Positions 1 to 10,150 of a stretch of 64,000 nucleotides of DNA are shown here, piece after piece. The position numbers and the translations under genes are program-made. The stretch is taken from NCBI GenBank assembly GCA_900095095.1, contig FMBT01000290.1, positions 682,001 through 746,000 of the forward strand, written 5' to 3'. This DNA comes from Fragilariopsis cylindrus CCMP1102 (Eukaryota > Bacillariophyta > Bacillariophyceae > Bacillariales > Bacillariaceae). How positions within the stretch are numbered: the first letter of the stretch is position 1; each line of letters begins with the position of its first letter. The notes under the pieces were generated by a model. It worked only from the letters and a program-made list of their open reading frames with translations. It was not told the DNA's origin and made no database searches.

Positions 1-52
1 TGTTGTTTGCACAACGCATGATATTTCTTTCGTATCATTATCATTATCGTTA

Positions 53-1948
53 TTACTTACCACCGTCACTGTCATCATCGTCATCATTATCATCAAGAAG
101 TAGTGGTGAACGATATACAGGTACTCTTTGTTCTGAGTTTTCTGAATATTCTAATTCTAATCGATATTCAATTTCATCTTGTTGTTCGATATAATTAATC
201 CATCGTGAGGCGACAAAGAAAAAATCCGATAAACGATTTAAATATTGCAAGGAATTTGGATCACATATTTTATGATCTACAACGAGTGGTACCAGTTTCC
301 GTTCGGCACGTCGACAGACCGTCCGTGCGACATGTAATTGTGCCGCAATGATGGATCCGGTGGGTAATATAAACGATGTTAATTCTGGTAATTCTTCGGT
401 CATTTCATTAATCCATTCTTCTAAATCATCCACATGCTCTGGATCAAATCCATCACCAATACCATTGGGTTGGAATTCATAATTTGTATCTGGTGGAGGT
501 TTCGCGACATGACTACCCACATCAAATAAACGACTCATTATATCTAATAATTGATCCGATAAATCACCATAATCAATAATAGTAGTTGGTGTTCTTTTGT
601 GAACTACTGCTGCTGCTGCTCCTTTTTGTTGTTGTTTCTGTTGCTTCTGTTGTTGTTTCTGTTGTTTTTGTTTTTGTATCTTGATGGATTGTAATAATTG
701 TGCATGTGCCACACCCACAAAGCTACATAATTCATCGACTGTCCCCATGGCTTCAAATGCATCATCCGTTTTCGATCGACGTTCACCGGTACCTAATTGT
801 GATGTTCCCTGATCACCTGTTCTGGTATATGGTACATTTTTTGTAGTAGTGGTTGTTGGTATTGTTGTGGCTGGTGTTGTGGCTGGTGTTGTGGCTGTTA
901 TTATTTTTGGGGTCGCTACTGTTGTTGATGATCGTGGTGGTAGAGTAGTAGAAGTAGTAGTAGTAGAGTCGTTGACGTTTGTTTCTTCAACTACTACTGC
1001 TGCTGTTGATGTTGGTGTCATCATTGTATTTGCTGCTTCAATTACGTCACTACTGTCACAATCATTGTCACTGTCACTGTCATTGTCGTTACCACTACTA
1101 CTCATACTACTACTGTCACTATTCGTGTCTGTTGATGATACTGTTGAAGATGATGATGTTGTTGATAATATATCGTCTTCTTCTTCTTTGTCCTCTTCTT
1201 CGTATACTGCTACTTTTTTGTTCCTATTTTTTCTTCTTCTACTGCTGCTGTTGCTGTTAGGTAATTTCGGTAATTGTAATTTCTGTCGTTCCTGTTCGGC
1301 ATTTGTCATAATTTCTTGTACCATTTTTTCAGCTGTTTGTATATCACCGGAACGTAATTTTGCAATTGGTGCTTTTGGTAATATTCTAGTAGGTTTTTGT
1401 GAATCAACTGCTGTTGTTCGATTACGTCGTCGTCTATAACCACCACCACTACTACTACTACTACTTGTTGCGGGAGGACCATATCCTTTCACTTTTTCAT
1501 ACCCATAGGGACAATGTCGACATTTATTACCACAACATTTACCACGTTTTAAATGAATTAATTCAGTAAAGCAAGTAAATCCTGTTTCTGGATCAATATA
1601 GGTACTTTCACCTACATTTATTGCTTCCTTATGTTTCTGATGAAATAAATCTTCGATATCCGAAAGATTTGATTTTTTTACATTTGTAGTTTCATCTTCT
1701 TTGTTATTGTTGTTGTTGTTTGTCATCGTAGGAGTGGGTTGTTGTGGAATGATTCTTCGTGTCTTACTTGTCGTACCGGCGGCTGATAGGAAACAACGAC
1801 GCAAAGACGACGATGATGATGATGATGATGATGACGATGAAGATAGTAAGAACGTTGTATTATTACTTGATGAAAAGAATTTCAATGATGACGAAAATAA
1901 TGATAATGACGATGATGATGCTGAAAATCGAACAGCAATTGTTGGCAT
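53..1948 (-). CDS. Cob(I)alamin adenosyltransferase (MMAB/PduO type) with N-terminal DUF5522 module
   Basis: The C-terminal third matches ATP:cob(I)alamin adenosyltransferases, which make adenosylcobalamin for methylmalonyl-CoA mutase in mitochondria. Visible family motifs are [12 protein letters not shown], a segment around [12 protein letters not shown], and the [12 protein letters not shown] helix followed by [15 protein letters not shown]. Further N-terminal, a Cys-rich stretch ([20 protein letters not shown]) matches the small DUF5522 family. The two are joined by ~200 low-complexity residues (Ser, Thr, Asp). The open frame extends to 2071, but only through a TTG; the first ATG is at 1948 and opens a Ser-, Phe- and Arg-containing, acid-poor leader compatible with mitochondrial import. 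A poly-Gln/Lys insert (about 600-670) lies inside the transferase domain, in a loop after its first helix. It is divergent from the BCP1 gene at 2632. The transferase call is confident; the functional meaning of the fusion is unknown. Confidence 0.85.
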   Translation of the reverse strand: MPTIAVRFSASSSSLSLFSSSLKFFSSSNNTTFLLSSSSSSSSSSSSSLRRCFLSAAGTTSKTRRIIPQQPTPTMTNNNNNNKEDETTNVKKSNLSDIEDLFHQKHKEAINVGESTYIDPETGFTCFTELIHLKRGKCCGNKCRHCPYGYEKVKGYGPPATSSSSSSGGGYRRRRNRTTAVDSQKPTRILPKAPIAKLRSGDIQTAEKMVQEIMTNAEQERQKLQLPKLPNSNSSSRRRKNRNKKVAVYEEEDKEEEDDILSTTSSSSTVSSTDTNSDSSSMSSSGNDNDSDSDNDCDSSDVIEAANTMMTPTSTAAVVVEETNVNDSTTTTSTTLPPRSSTTVATPKIITATTPATTPATTIPTTTTTKNVPYTRTGDQGTSQLGTGERRSKTDDAFEAMGTVDELCSFVGVAHAQLLQSIKIQKQKQQKQQQKQQKQQQKGAAAAVVHKRTPTTIIDYGDLSDQLLDIMSRLFDVGSHVAKPPPDTNYEFQPNGIGDGFDPEHVDDLEEWINEMTEELPELTSFILPTGSIIAAQLHVARTVCRRAERKLVPLVVDHKICDPNSLQYLNRLSDFFFVASRWINYIEQQDEIEYRLELEYSENSEQRVPVYRSPLLLDDNDDDDDSDGGK

Positions 1949-2631
1949 TACTTTAGGTAGTGCAACAATCAAAGTAAGCAGATAGGAAAAGATATTTTTG
2001 ATCTGATAGTAAGTGCAGTACAGTTCCTTGCGATGACGATGATACGCTGTTATACAAGAAGAATAGAACAAAATTTAAATTTCAAGTTGCATCGTTGCGT
2101 CGTTGCTTTTTGTTGTGGGAATTTAAAAAAAAAGCAATCACAACCAAAAAACATGATGCATCATGCTTTCATTCATGAAGCACGTTCTTCATCCAGCATC
2201 ATCACTTTAATTTTTGTGTCCGACTCTAGTTTCTCTGACGAAATCAATCGCAGTCGTGTGTTTTAATGTCGTATACATACATATGACTAGTATGTATACA
2301 TGTGACTAGTATGTATTACTACGTACTACAGTATCGGCTATGCATGCATCGAGAGCCATTCATTGTTCATTTTTTTAAACAATATTAGTAGAAGTAGCAT
2401 CATGGGCAATGATGATCTCAATCCAAAATTTCGAATAAAGCAAAAATCCTATCATGATACGATCATCATTAACAACCAAAAACGCCACGATACGATAGAG
2501 AGAATTCAATCGACTCAATCTTTAAACAAAATACTAGCTAGTAGTCGTTCGAACAAGTTGCATACATACAGTACAAACATCTATATTACAATAACAATTA
2601 TATACGTGCCAGCGAGCATAACATAACAATC
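1949..2631. other. Divergent intergenic region (MMAB/BCP1 promoters)
   Basis: A non-coding stretch between two divergently transcribed genes. It contains a short repeated motif (tatgactagtatgtata / tgtgactagtatgta, 2282-2317) and one TACAGTA at 2327-2333. I see no RNA gene. Confidence 0.5.
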
Positions 2632-3819
2632 ATGAGTCGAGACGATGATACTAACGAGAGCGGAAACGAGGCTCAAGCTCAAGCTGAACAGAAAAAAGAA
2701 GAAGAAATGATCGCCGCCAAAGCCAACAACAATAATAACAATGATAGTGACGACGATTCATCAGAATCATCATCCGATGATGAAGGTGATTTAGTATTAG
2801 AAGGTGTCCTTGTTAGGAATCCAGATGCATCAGACTCCTCCTCGTCAGATGATGACGATGATGATGATGACGGGCCATTGTCATCGTCGGAGGATGAAGG
2901 GGAAGATGAAGAGGAAGATTCGAAACCACCAGCATCAAAAAAGCAAAAACAACAAAAACAACAAGATAATAATAACAACAAAAAGGATGATGAAAATCCT
3001 ACAACTAAAACAACAAAGAAACAAAAGAATAAAAAACATAAGAAACAAAAGAAAGGACCAGAAATTGTACCAATGGAATTTACATTTTGTGATATGAATA
3101 AAAAGTTTTTTCATGGTATCAAAGCATTATTAACATCGAGTAGTCCAATCTATTTATCTTGTAATTCCTCGAATTTAACAGATTTAATGATTACGAATGT
3201 GGCAATTGGTACCGTCATTAGTACAATCTATGAATATAAGAATGGGATGGTCCATGATCCAGAATATGATAATGTTGTGTATGGCTTTGCCTCGGTTTTG
3301 AATGTCACGACACATCAACATACCGAAAGTATTAACTATTTAAAAAAAATATGTTTACAAAAATGTCCCTCGTCAAAAAAACAAGAATTAGAAATCGTCT
3401 TAAGTGGTACGACCAAACGTCCCTGTGGTTTTTTATTTCAATGTCGGATGGTCAATTTACCATTAGAAATTGTCGATGTCTTACATAGTCAATTACTATT
3501 AGATATGGATCATGCTATTAATAATACAAACACAAATAATAATAATTGTAAGGATCATGAAGAACAACAACGTAAAGCATTAGATTATGGTGTGTTTATT
3601 CGAATAGCACCCACGTATAAGGAAGGTACAACTGGTACCTATTATAAATATTTTGATGATGAAATTCTAGCAAATCATTCGGAATATACCTATGAAATTG
3701 AATTACCGAAAACATATGGTATGGAAGAAACACCCTACTGTACAGTAATTGTATTAACAAAATTAGGTCATCGTTCAGCAATTCAAAATTTAAAAAATAT
3801 GGTCAATGGTGGTTTGTAA
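2632..3819 (+). CDS. BCP1: BCP1/BCCIP-family protein (ribosomal protein chaperone)
   Basis: Homologue of yeast Bcp1 and metazoan BCCIP. The yeast protein is a nuclear chaperone for ribosomal protein uL14 (Rpl23) and is needed for nuclear export of Mss4. The N-terminal ~140 residues are acidic and then lysine-rich (nuclear-localisation-like), and contain VLEGVLVRNPDASDSSSSDD. The folded part begins at VPMEFTFCDMNKKFFHGIKA and includes SNLTDLMITNVAIGTVI, the family-typical YGFASVLN, RPCGFLFQCRMVNLPLEIV, and the C-terminal YEIELPKTYG and TVIVLTKLGHRSAI. Length (395 aa) is somewhat above fungal Bcp1 because of the acidic leader and an Asn-rich loop near residue 300. The ATG at 2632 is the first in frame. 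It is single-exon. Confidence 0.87.
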   Translation: MSRDDDTNESGNEAQAQAEQKKEEEMIAAKANNNNNNDSDDDSSESSSDDEGDLVLEGVLVRNPDASDSSSSDDDDDDDDGPLSSSEDEGEDEEEDSKPPASKKQKQQKQQDNNNNKKDDENPTTKTTKKQKNKKHKKQKKGPEIVPMEFTFCDMNKKFFHGIKALLTSSSPIYLSCNSSNLTDLMITNVAIGTVISTIYEYKNGMVHDPEYDNVVYGFASVLNVTTHQHTESINYLKKICLQKCPSSKKQELEIVLSGTTKRPCGFLFQCRMVNLPLEIVDVLHSQLLLDMDHAINNTNTNNNNCKDHEEQQRKALDYGVFIRIAPTYKEGTTGTYYKYFDDEILANHSEYTYEIELPKTYGMEETPYCTVIVLTKLGHRSAIQNLKNMVNGGL

Positions 3820-4346
3820 AATTATAATTACAGATTTAGGTAGAGATTTAAGATAAGATAATGAAATGATGGTGAAATGAAATGGAATGTTGGCTGGCAA
3901 ATATAGTACAATATACCAAAGTAGTGGTATATAAGTTTTATTAGTGGAATATGTAGTAATAATACAAATTTTCATTGATAACCATTTCCTAGTTTGATTT
4001 CCAATCTCATGCTTTCTTTCTTGTGTCATTTGAGTGCAAGACGCCCGCCCTACCCTGTCTTAAAAAAAACAACGGAAACAGCAGAAACTGATTCAAGTAG
4101 TAGTAGTTCTAAAATTTAATACTAGCAAATATAAGATATCATATTATTACAAGACTTAACTAAAAATCTGAAAACAGGAAATAGCTGGAAGAGAGAGAGA
4201 GAGAGAGAAATAGTCTGCTACTTTTGTAAGCTCCTCGTCACTCTTCGATACCAACGTACTCTTATCGTTGCTACCATTAACATCGACACCCGATACTGCT
4301 TCTATACTTTATACTTTTTCTTCTGCTACTGCTACTGCTACTGCCG
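3820..4346. other. Convergent intergenic region
   Basis: Tail-to-tail spacer between BCP1 and the ankyrin-J gene. It holds a short GA microsatellite (about 4191-4208) and otherwise nothing I can identify. No polyadenylation signal stands out. Confidence 0.4.
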
Positions 4347-6458
4347 CTACGCTGTTGCTTTTGTGATACCTCCTTCACGCAATATATTTTCCTTGGAATT
4401 TAAACCAGAATGATGTTTTGCATGAACGATAACACGTCTATTTTTATTCCCAATCCGTTCTATTCGTATTACATCACCTGCTTTTTGTAATAAGAAATCT
4501 ACTAATGGTATTGTTGCTGTTATAACTTTGTTTTTCTGATCATTATCATTATCATCATTATTCTGCTGGTGTTGTTGCTGTGATGGGAATGGTATTTTAG
4601 GCCAAACTTGTTTCCATTTTTTCTTTACATTACTTAAATCAATACCCTTATCACCATATTCTAATAATACTGCAATCAATCGTGCCTTGAAGAAACAAGA
4701 AGAAGAATCATCAGAATCGACATCGACATCGACATTACCAGCGTCATTCGTATTATTATCACTATCATTTTTCTCATCATCATCGTTGTCATTATCATTT
4801 TTCTCATCATTAACATTGACATTGGCATTAACATTAACACTACCCACACTATTAACGTATCGTAACATACGATTCAATGAATGCGCAGGATTAACTTGAT
4901 CACCAATCCCATCCTCTTCCGTTAAATGTATATACGCTTGATGTAATTCATCAAATGTAGCAGTTGATGCTGCAGCTACTGCTGGTGTCTTTGTTATTAT
5001 TTCACGTTTAATTTGATTGTTGTTGTCGTCGTCGTGGTCGTGGTCGTCGTCGTCTTTGGTTATAGATAATCGTTGCACTTGTAATCGATCAGGATGTAAT
5101 TGCCGTGCCTTCTTTAAATATGCTTTTCGTATTTCATTTTTACCTAAAGCCAACGTTGATTCTGACATTGTTGATTTTGTTGACATTGATGCTGTTAATC
5201 CTAATATTTGTAAACTATTATAACGTTTCCGACTACAATGTTGTCGTAAGTAGACACCAATTTTGGTATGCCGTGTGGTATTTGCCATATCCGCTAAGGA
5301 TGCTGCAAAATTCCCGGCATCATCTTGTTGATCATCGAACATACCAATTTCTTCTCTTAAATATTTAACTATTGACATGTGACCACCCCATACTGCTTTA
5401 TGTAATGCTGTATGACCCTGACGTTGTTTGATAAAAAAATTGATACCATCCTGTTTCGATAACCATTTTATTAATGGTAATAAATCATGTCCATTATCGT
5501 TCTCATTATTATTATTCTCATCTTCATACTCATTATTATTCTCGTTAGTAGTAGTAGTAGTAGTAGTAAAATTAGCTCTATGTTTTGGTGCAATACCAAT
5601 CCAGTGTATTGCACCACAACCAAAATCATTAAAATCAATGGATGGTACAATACCAACTGTAGATGTTGTTAAAAATTGACATACCTGTAAATGATTTTGC
5701 CAGATAGCTAATTGAAATGGTGTCACGCCTTGTTTGGCTTTGATATCTGGTATAGCATGACAATATGGACTCAAACATAAATATTGTACAGCCTCTAAAC
5801 TACCATTCCGGCAGGCATAATGCAGTGGTGTCCTACCATAACTTTTTTTATATTCCACAATTATATTGACATTCTTAAATATTACAACGCCAACATCGTC
5901 GTCGTCATCTTCGTCATCATCATCGTTGTCTTTGTCACTATTGGTAACATTTTCTTCACTGTCATCCTTATCCTTATCCTCCTTTTGTTTTTGACGTTGA
6001 CGTGATTGTGATTTTGATCTTGATTTTATTGGTTGTGTCAGATATTTAAGTACATTCACTTGATTACTACCAGCAGCCCAATGAAGTAATGTACAACCAC
6101 TGGAACACACAGTAGTACGTAAAGTTTCTATTCCAGTACTAATTGTCATAATTTCTTTAGTACTTTTTTTAGTGCCGTTGCCTTTGCCTTTTCTTGTACT
6201 ACTACTTTGAGTAGTGACGTTATTACTAGCATGAGATTGAATTCCACACACACTACTGCTTCTTCGAATGGAATCCAAATATTCTATATCACCTTCAATA
6301 GCTGCAACTAATAATTTACGATCCATTTCTGTTTTACATTTTATATTTATTTTAACAGCAGTAGCAGTTGGTGTAGTTGTAGTAGCAGTTGTTGTTGTAG
6401 TTGTACTAACACTTGTAGTAATTGTAGTACTTGTAACGTCATCATCAACGACGACCAT
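4347..6458 (-). CDS. Ankyrin-repeat protein with J domain and LOTUS/OST-HTH-like C-terminus
   Basis: A 703-residue intracellular protein. The first ~60 residues are Thr/Val-rich. Ankyrin repeats follow, with the cores CTLLHWAAGSNQVNVLKYL, GRTPLHYACRNGSLEAVQYL, GVTPFQLAIWQNHLQVCQFL and GHTALHKAVWGGHMSIVKYL, separated by acidic or Asn-rich loops. Next comes a J-domain-like helix pair, NEIRKAYLKKARQLHPDR with the diagnostic HPD tripeptide, then FDELHQAYIHLTEEDG, interrupted by an acidic loop. After an Asn/Asp linker, residues ~600-690 (FKARLIAVLLEYGDKGI ... IPLVDFLLQKAGDVIRIE) have the spacing of a LOTUS/OST-HTH winged helix. Ankyrin plus HPD suggests a co-chaperone with its own substrate-binding surface; the LOTUS reading is inference. 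ATG at 6458. A TACTGTA lies 43 bp upstream. Confidence 0.75.
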   Translation of the reverse strand: MVVVDDDVTSTTITTSVSTTTTTTATTTTPTATAVKINIKCKTEMDRKLLVAAIEGDIEYLDSIRRSSSVCGIQSHASNNVTTQSSSTRKGKGNGTKKSTKEIMTISTGIETLRTTVCSSGCTLLHWAAGSNQVNVLKYLTQPIKSRSKSQSRQRQKQKEDKDKDDSEENVTNSDKDNDDDDEDDDDDVGVVIFKNVNIIVEYKKSYGRTPLHYACRNGSLEAVQYLCLSPYCHAIPDIKAKQGVTPFQLAIWQNHLQVCQFLTTSTVGIVPSIDFNDFGCGAIHWIGIAPKHRANFTTTTTTTNENNNEYEDENNNNENDNGHDLLPLIKWLSKQDGINFFIKQRQGHTALHKAVWGGHMSIVKYLREEIGMFDDQQDDAGNFAASLADMANTTRHTKIGVYLRQHCSRKRYNSLQILGLTASMSTKSTMSESTLALGKNEIRKAYLKKARQLHPDRLQVQRLSITKDDDDHDHDDDNNNQIKREIITKTPAVAAASTATFDELHQAYIHLTEEDGIGDQVNPAHSLNRMLRYVNSVGSVNVNANVNVNDEKNDNDNDDDEKNDSDNNTNDAGNVDVDVDSDDSSSCFFKARLIAVLLEYGDKGIDLSNVKKKWKQVWPKIPFPSQQQHQQNNDDNDNDQKNKVITATIPLVDFLLQKAGDVIRIERIGNKNRRVIVHAKHHSGLNSKENILREGGITKATA

Positions 6459-7466
6459 GATTGGTTACCAATTTAAGTCAAATAACAACTAATGTAAAAG
6501 TACTGTAGCCCTAGTACTGTGATACAGTACGTATTGACGTATAGTATTTGGCTGTCTGCAGTCAGTAGTGTTGTGAGTCGATTCCTTCTTCTCTTTTTGC
6601 CATCGTAGTCATTGCTTGTTGTGTTGAGCCGATACGATTGATTGATTGAAATTGGCTTTGCTTTCTTTTTATTGTGAGATTTTTTTAAAGAAAAAAGCAA
6701 TAAAAATGAATTTCGGAAAGGAAGTACTTTGAAGTAGGCGGTCAGGCGAAACTCTAAAAATCGAAAATGTTTAAGTGTGGCCCTGAAAGATTGGTGATTT
6801 TTTTTTGAAAGTCATAAAAATTTAAAACCACGATGCGTTCTTCTCTTAGTTCACCGACGACACGAGTTACTGTACTGTACTTCGTGTAGTACTGCAACTG
6901 AGACGATTAGTTTTAGACAAGACGACATGAATTGTAATAATTATAAAAACAATTACAGTGGGGACGATGCAAATATAATATAAAACCATGATGATGATGA
7001 ATGTACAGTAACACAAATGTACAGTATATTTTGGTTGCGCGATGATCGGCGTGCATTCAACGACCACACGACGGTGGGTTTTTTTCCCGAAGGAGAGAAA
7101 TTTGTTTGTATCATTTTTGAAACATGATTACAGAAAAACCAAAAATACCACTAGAGCTGTTGGTTTTTTCTAAATTACATTCTTGATCAATAAAAGGTCG
7201 TTGTTGTTGTGGGAGAGTTATAGTGATAGCAGCTTGTTTTCAGCCAGCAAATTCATTAGTAGCAGAAGCAAAATAAATCAAAACAGAAAACAAAAGGAAC
7301 ACAATTTTCCTCACGAAATTAAATTCGAGAAAGAATCAAATCAAATCAAATCAAATCAAATCAAATCAAATCAAATCAAATCAAATCAAATCAAATCAAA
7401 TCAAATCGAAATAGCCTCTATTATAAAGTTTCTTATAAATCTCTTATCATCATCATCATCATCATC
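6459..7466. promoter_or_regulatory. Divergent promoter region rich in TACTGTA/TACAGTA motifs
   Basis: A non-coding kilobase between divergent genes. TACTGTA or its reverse complement occurs at about 6501, 6523, 6868, 6873, 7004 and 7020. The last part (7183-7466) is the leader of the secreted-protein gene and contains the TCAAA array. No RNA gene was seen. Promoter function is inferred from position only. Confidence 0.4.
7336..7406. repeat. TCAAA pentanucleotide tandem array
   Basis: About 14 uninterrupted copies of TCAAA in the presumed 5' leader of the secreted membrane protein, ending ~60 bp before its ATG. A short CAT microsatellite (7446-7468) abuts the ATG itself. Confidence 0.9.
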
Positions 7467-9224
7467 ATGAAATTCGTAAACTCAAGTATCCTTATTGCGT
7501 CGTCTCTTCTACTATCGACGTTCAACTGCGCTAATGGAAATAATGCAGCTACAAGATCTCATTCTTTTCGTCGTCTCAAGAGTGAAAAGGATTCTTCCAA
7601 GAATGAGAAGGGATCTAAGGATCAACATACCTACAAAGACAGTAGTAAGTATGAGAAGAAATCGAAGTCTAATAGGTCTAACCTCGTCGATGACGATGAT
7701 GACGTTGATGACGTTGTTATTGTTGACGAACCAGGTAACATTTATAGTCCCTACTTTCCACCAACGTCGTCACCCACCATTTCACAACCCGTGAGTTTGG
7801 AAACTATCCCACCTACTACACATGATACGGAAGAGAAAAATACTGGTGGAACGTTCGCACCCACTTCTATCAAGAGCAGTAAATCGGTCAAGAGGCGCAA
7901 GTCGGTCAAGACCAACAAATCCATATCAACGAAGAATGATGCTGTTGATGATGACGACGACGACGAAAAATCGCAATCAAAATCGAAATCAACAGTAACG
8001 GACGATAGTAAGTCAAAATTGACGACGAAGAAGGAGAAGAAGAACGACGACGATGAGCTCAAATCTCCGAAGAGCAAATCGATATCAATGAAGGACGACG
8101 ACGATGGCGAACCACTGAATTTTATTAAAAGCGAAAGCAGATCGACGCAAGATAAAAAGACCGGAAAGTTAAAATACAACAAGGACAAGACTAAAAAGTC
8201 CAAAAAGATCTCGAATGTACCTGGTTTCCAACTTAGCATGAAACCTACTGGAATTCCTTCACTGGCGCCTTCTAGTGCACCATTTGTAAGTCCAACTGGA
8301 GGCCCCAGGGAAAGACCATCGGTTAGCCCATCTCTTGAACCGAGCATTAGTCCCTCTACCAGTCCGTCTATGACTCCAAGTGCAGCTCCCAGCCGTGGTC
8401 CGAGTACTATGCCTAGCTCTGCTCCTAGTATTGAACCGAGTGGTATACCAAGTTCTGCTCTGAGTTTGTCTCCCAGTTCTGTTTCAAGCGCTATTCCTAG
8501 TGGTGATCCTAGTATGTTACGCAGCACTGTTCCAAGCTCAGTTCCAAGCAGGTCGCCTAGTTTTGAACCCAGTGCTATCCCGAGTGGTGATCCTAGTGTG
8601 TTACCCACCACCGTTCCAAGTTCAGTTCCAAGCAGGTCGCCTAGTTTAGAACCCAGTGCTTTTCCAAGTCATAGTCCAAGCTCTATCCCATCGGGTGATC
8701 CATCTACTGAACCTAGCATGAATCCATCTACCGTACCGAGTTCAGATCCATCTTCGGATCCATCGTCTCGACCTAGTGAAATTCCATCATCGGGTCCTAG
8801 CTCGGGTTCTAGTAATGGTCCAACCATGGTCCCCTCAGATACTCCTAGTATGGTACCCAGTAACAGTCTATCATTGAGACCCTCTAGTGGTCCATCGTCG
8901 ACGCCTTCTATCAATCCTAGTGAAACTCCGTCCACGAGTCCAACCACCGTAATTATTCAAGGTGCTACTGTCACGAGCAGAAGTATAATCGGTGCGATGG
9001 CTGTTCTGGCACTTATCGTTGGTGGAGGGGTCGTGTTTCAATGCATGAAAAAGAGTGATAAAGAAGAGTCGGATGAAGTTGACCAAGAAATTGAATTTGA
9101 TTCAGAGATTGATTCAACTCATAGTGGCAGCGATATTTATCCGCCTCCGCCTGCGTTCGGTGTTATTTCCCATAATTGGGATGGATGTGACAACGGTTAT
9201 CGAATGAGAGATGAAGTCGTTTAA
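7467..9224 (+). CDS. Secreted type I membrane protein with lysine cluster and PSxxPS repeats (candidate silica/cell-wall protein)
   Basis: 585 residues. A signal peptide (MKFVNSSILIASSLLLSTF...) is followed by RRL at about 35-37, an RXL tripeptide as at the processing site of diatom silaffins. Residues ~38-260 are Lys/Ser/Asp-rich and include six lysines spaced exactly three apart (K136-K151, KSSKSVKRRKSVKTNK), matching the pentalysine-cluster pattern known for silica targeting of Thalassiosira silaffins. Residues ~265-495 are a run of PSxxPSxxPS-type repeats, widespread in diatom surface proteins and probably an extended, glycosylated stalk. One membrane segment (SIIGAMAVLALIVGGGVVF, about 506-525) precedes a ~60-residue acidic tail with PPPP. 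The layout resembles silicalemma-associated membrane proteins, but I see no diagnostic sequence identity. Start: first ATG, giving a clean signal peptide. Confidence 0.8.
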   Translation: MKFVNSSILIASSLLLSTFNCANGNNAATRSHSFRRLKSEKDSSKNEKGSKDQHTYKDSSKYEKKSKSNRSNLVDDDDDVDDVVIVDEPGNIYSPYFPPTSSPTISQPVSLETIPPTTHDTEEKNTGGTFAPTSIKSSKSVKRRKSVKTNKSISTKNDAVDDDDDDEKSQSKSKSTVTDDSKSKLTTKKEKKNDDDELKSPKSKSISMKDDDDGEPLNFIKSESRSTQDKKTGKLKYNKDKTKKSKKISNVPGFQLSMKPTGIPSLAPSSAPFVSPTGGPRERPSVSPSLEPSISPSTSPSMTPSAAPSRGPSTMPSSAPSIEPSGIPSSALSLSPSSVSSAIPSGDPSMLRSTVPSSVPSRSPSFEPSAIPSGDPSVLPTTVPSSVPSRSPSLEPSAFPSHSPSSIPSGDPSTEPSMNPSTVPSSDPSSDPSSRPSEIPSSGPSSGSSNGPTMVPSDTPSMVPSNSLSLRPSSGPSSTPSINPSETPSTSPTTVIIQGATVTSRSIIGAMAVLALIVGGGVVFQCMKKSDKEESDEVDQEIEFDSEIDSTHSGSDIYPPPPAFGVISHNWDGCDNGYRMRDEVV

Positions 9225-9469
9225 TGTCATATTAAATAAATCTCGAGCATATATAAGTAGTAAACAAATACAAGGAATTGGATAATAAACGATGGAGTAG
9301 CAATATATTTAATATCTATAGTAAACATTAAAACTAGCATAATCGACAGGAAAAGGTTTCTTGTGAAGCATTCATTATCAGAAGAAGCCGAGGTAAACAT
9401 TGTCAGCAAACTTTTGTCTAGTAGCAAAAAAAACCCAATAAGGGGTGGGGGGGGGGGGGGGGTCTTTCC
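9225..9469. other. Intergenic spacer with poly-G tract
   Basis: An AT-rich spacer after the secreted-protein stop. It contains a run of about 16 G (9447-9462) directly before the start of the pseudogene copy. Confidence 0.5.
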
Positions 9470-10150
9470 TGTGAGGGAATGCGTTATATATCAGTCCTGG
9501 ATATTCGCGAACTACTTTACGTATAGCAATTTCTCAATAATAACATCACATCATTCATCGCAACATCATCACACATCATCCCATCATCGCCTCTACGTAA
9601 AATCTGTAGAAATATTTCAAGACAAGCATCAAGACTACATTGCAGTGAGTGAGTCGACCAATACTGAATCATACTAATAGCTAATAATCTACTCGACTAC
9701 TCGTAATGTTGTTGCTGCTGCTGCTACTGCTGCTGCATTGTCACCCCAAATATCATCTTCTGCTGCTTGGGAAGCCTACGACCACCTTCTGATCAACATA
9801 TACATGGCCCTCGCAAACGACACAAGGCATTTGATGCACCCCAACAAATGCTGGATTTTTTAGTGGTGATGGATCCTGAATGGACTGCTGATGATAGAAT
9901 CAGTCTTTTCCTCCTCCTTATTGAATTATTCTTTATCAATGAGCACCATAGTATTAGCAACAATATTGGAATATTCCATATCTTCCAAGACAAGAAATAG
10001 AACACAATATCCAATGGATGCATAGGATGTATCTTCTGGTTCCAAAGAGGCGCCATTTCCTTCGATTGCTTTGTTTTACATAAGCATCATTAGGGGACGA
10101 ACAGGTACCACGATTTAGATGACCATCGTCCATCTTCTTAATACTTTTTT
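9470..10150. pseudogene. Chimeric pseudogene: ERI1-like gene fragment joined to BspA-like gene fragment
   Basis: 9470-9897 (plus strand) is a diverged copy, in inverted orientation, of the upstream region and first ~90 codons of the exonuclease gene at 18123-19196. Shared stretches include atatcagtcctggatattcg, the ctctacgtaaaatctg segment, and the protein run GPRKRHKAFDAP...LDFLVVMD.EWTADD. At about 9898 homology switches to the BspA-like gene: 9905-10150 matches 12700-12960 (for example gatgcataggatg, agcatcattagggga, ggtaccacgatttagatgacc), in the same orientation as that gene. No frame is long enough to encode either full product. This is a sequence-level duplication, not two independent decays. 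Confidence 0.85.

Noticed and set aside
849-1439. Long plus-strand frame opposite the MMAB gene
   Set aside because: Antisense shadow of Ser/Thr/Asp repeats; Val/Ser/Leu-only composition and no domain.
7751-8611. 286-codon minus-strand frame across the PSxxPS protein
   Set aside because: Reverse reading of the repeat and acidic codons (Gly/Leu and Ser/Phe runs); the plus frame has signal peptide, stalk and anchor.
9767-10000. 77-codon frame with GPRKRHKAFDAP as a small gene
   Set aside because: It is the truncated copy of the ERI1-like gene and runs into foreign sequence after EWTADD.
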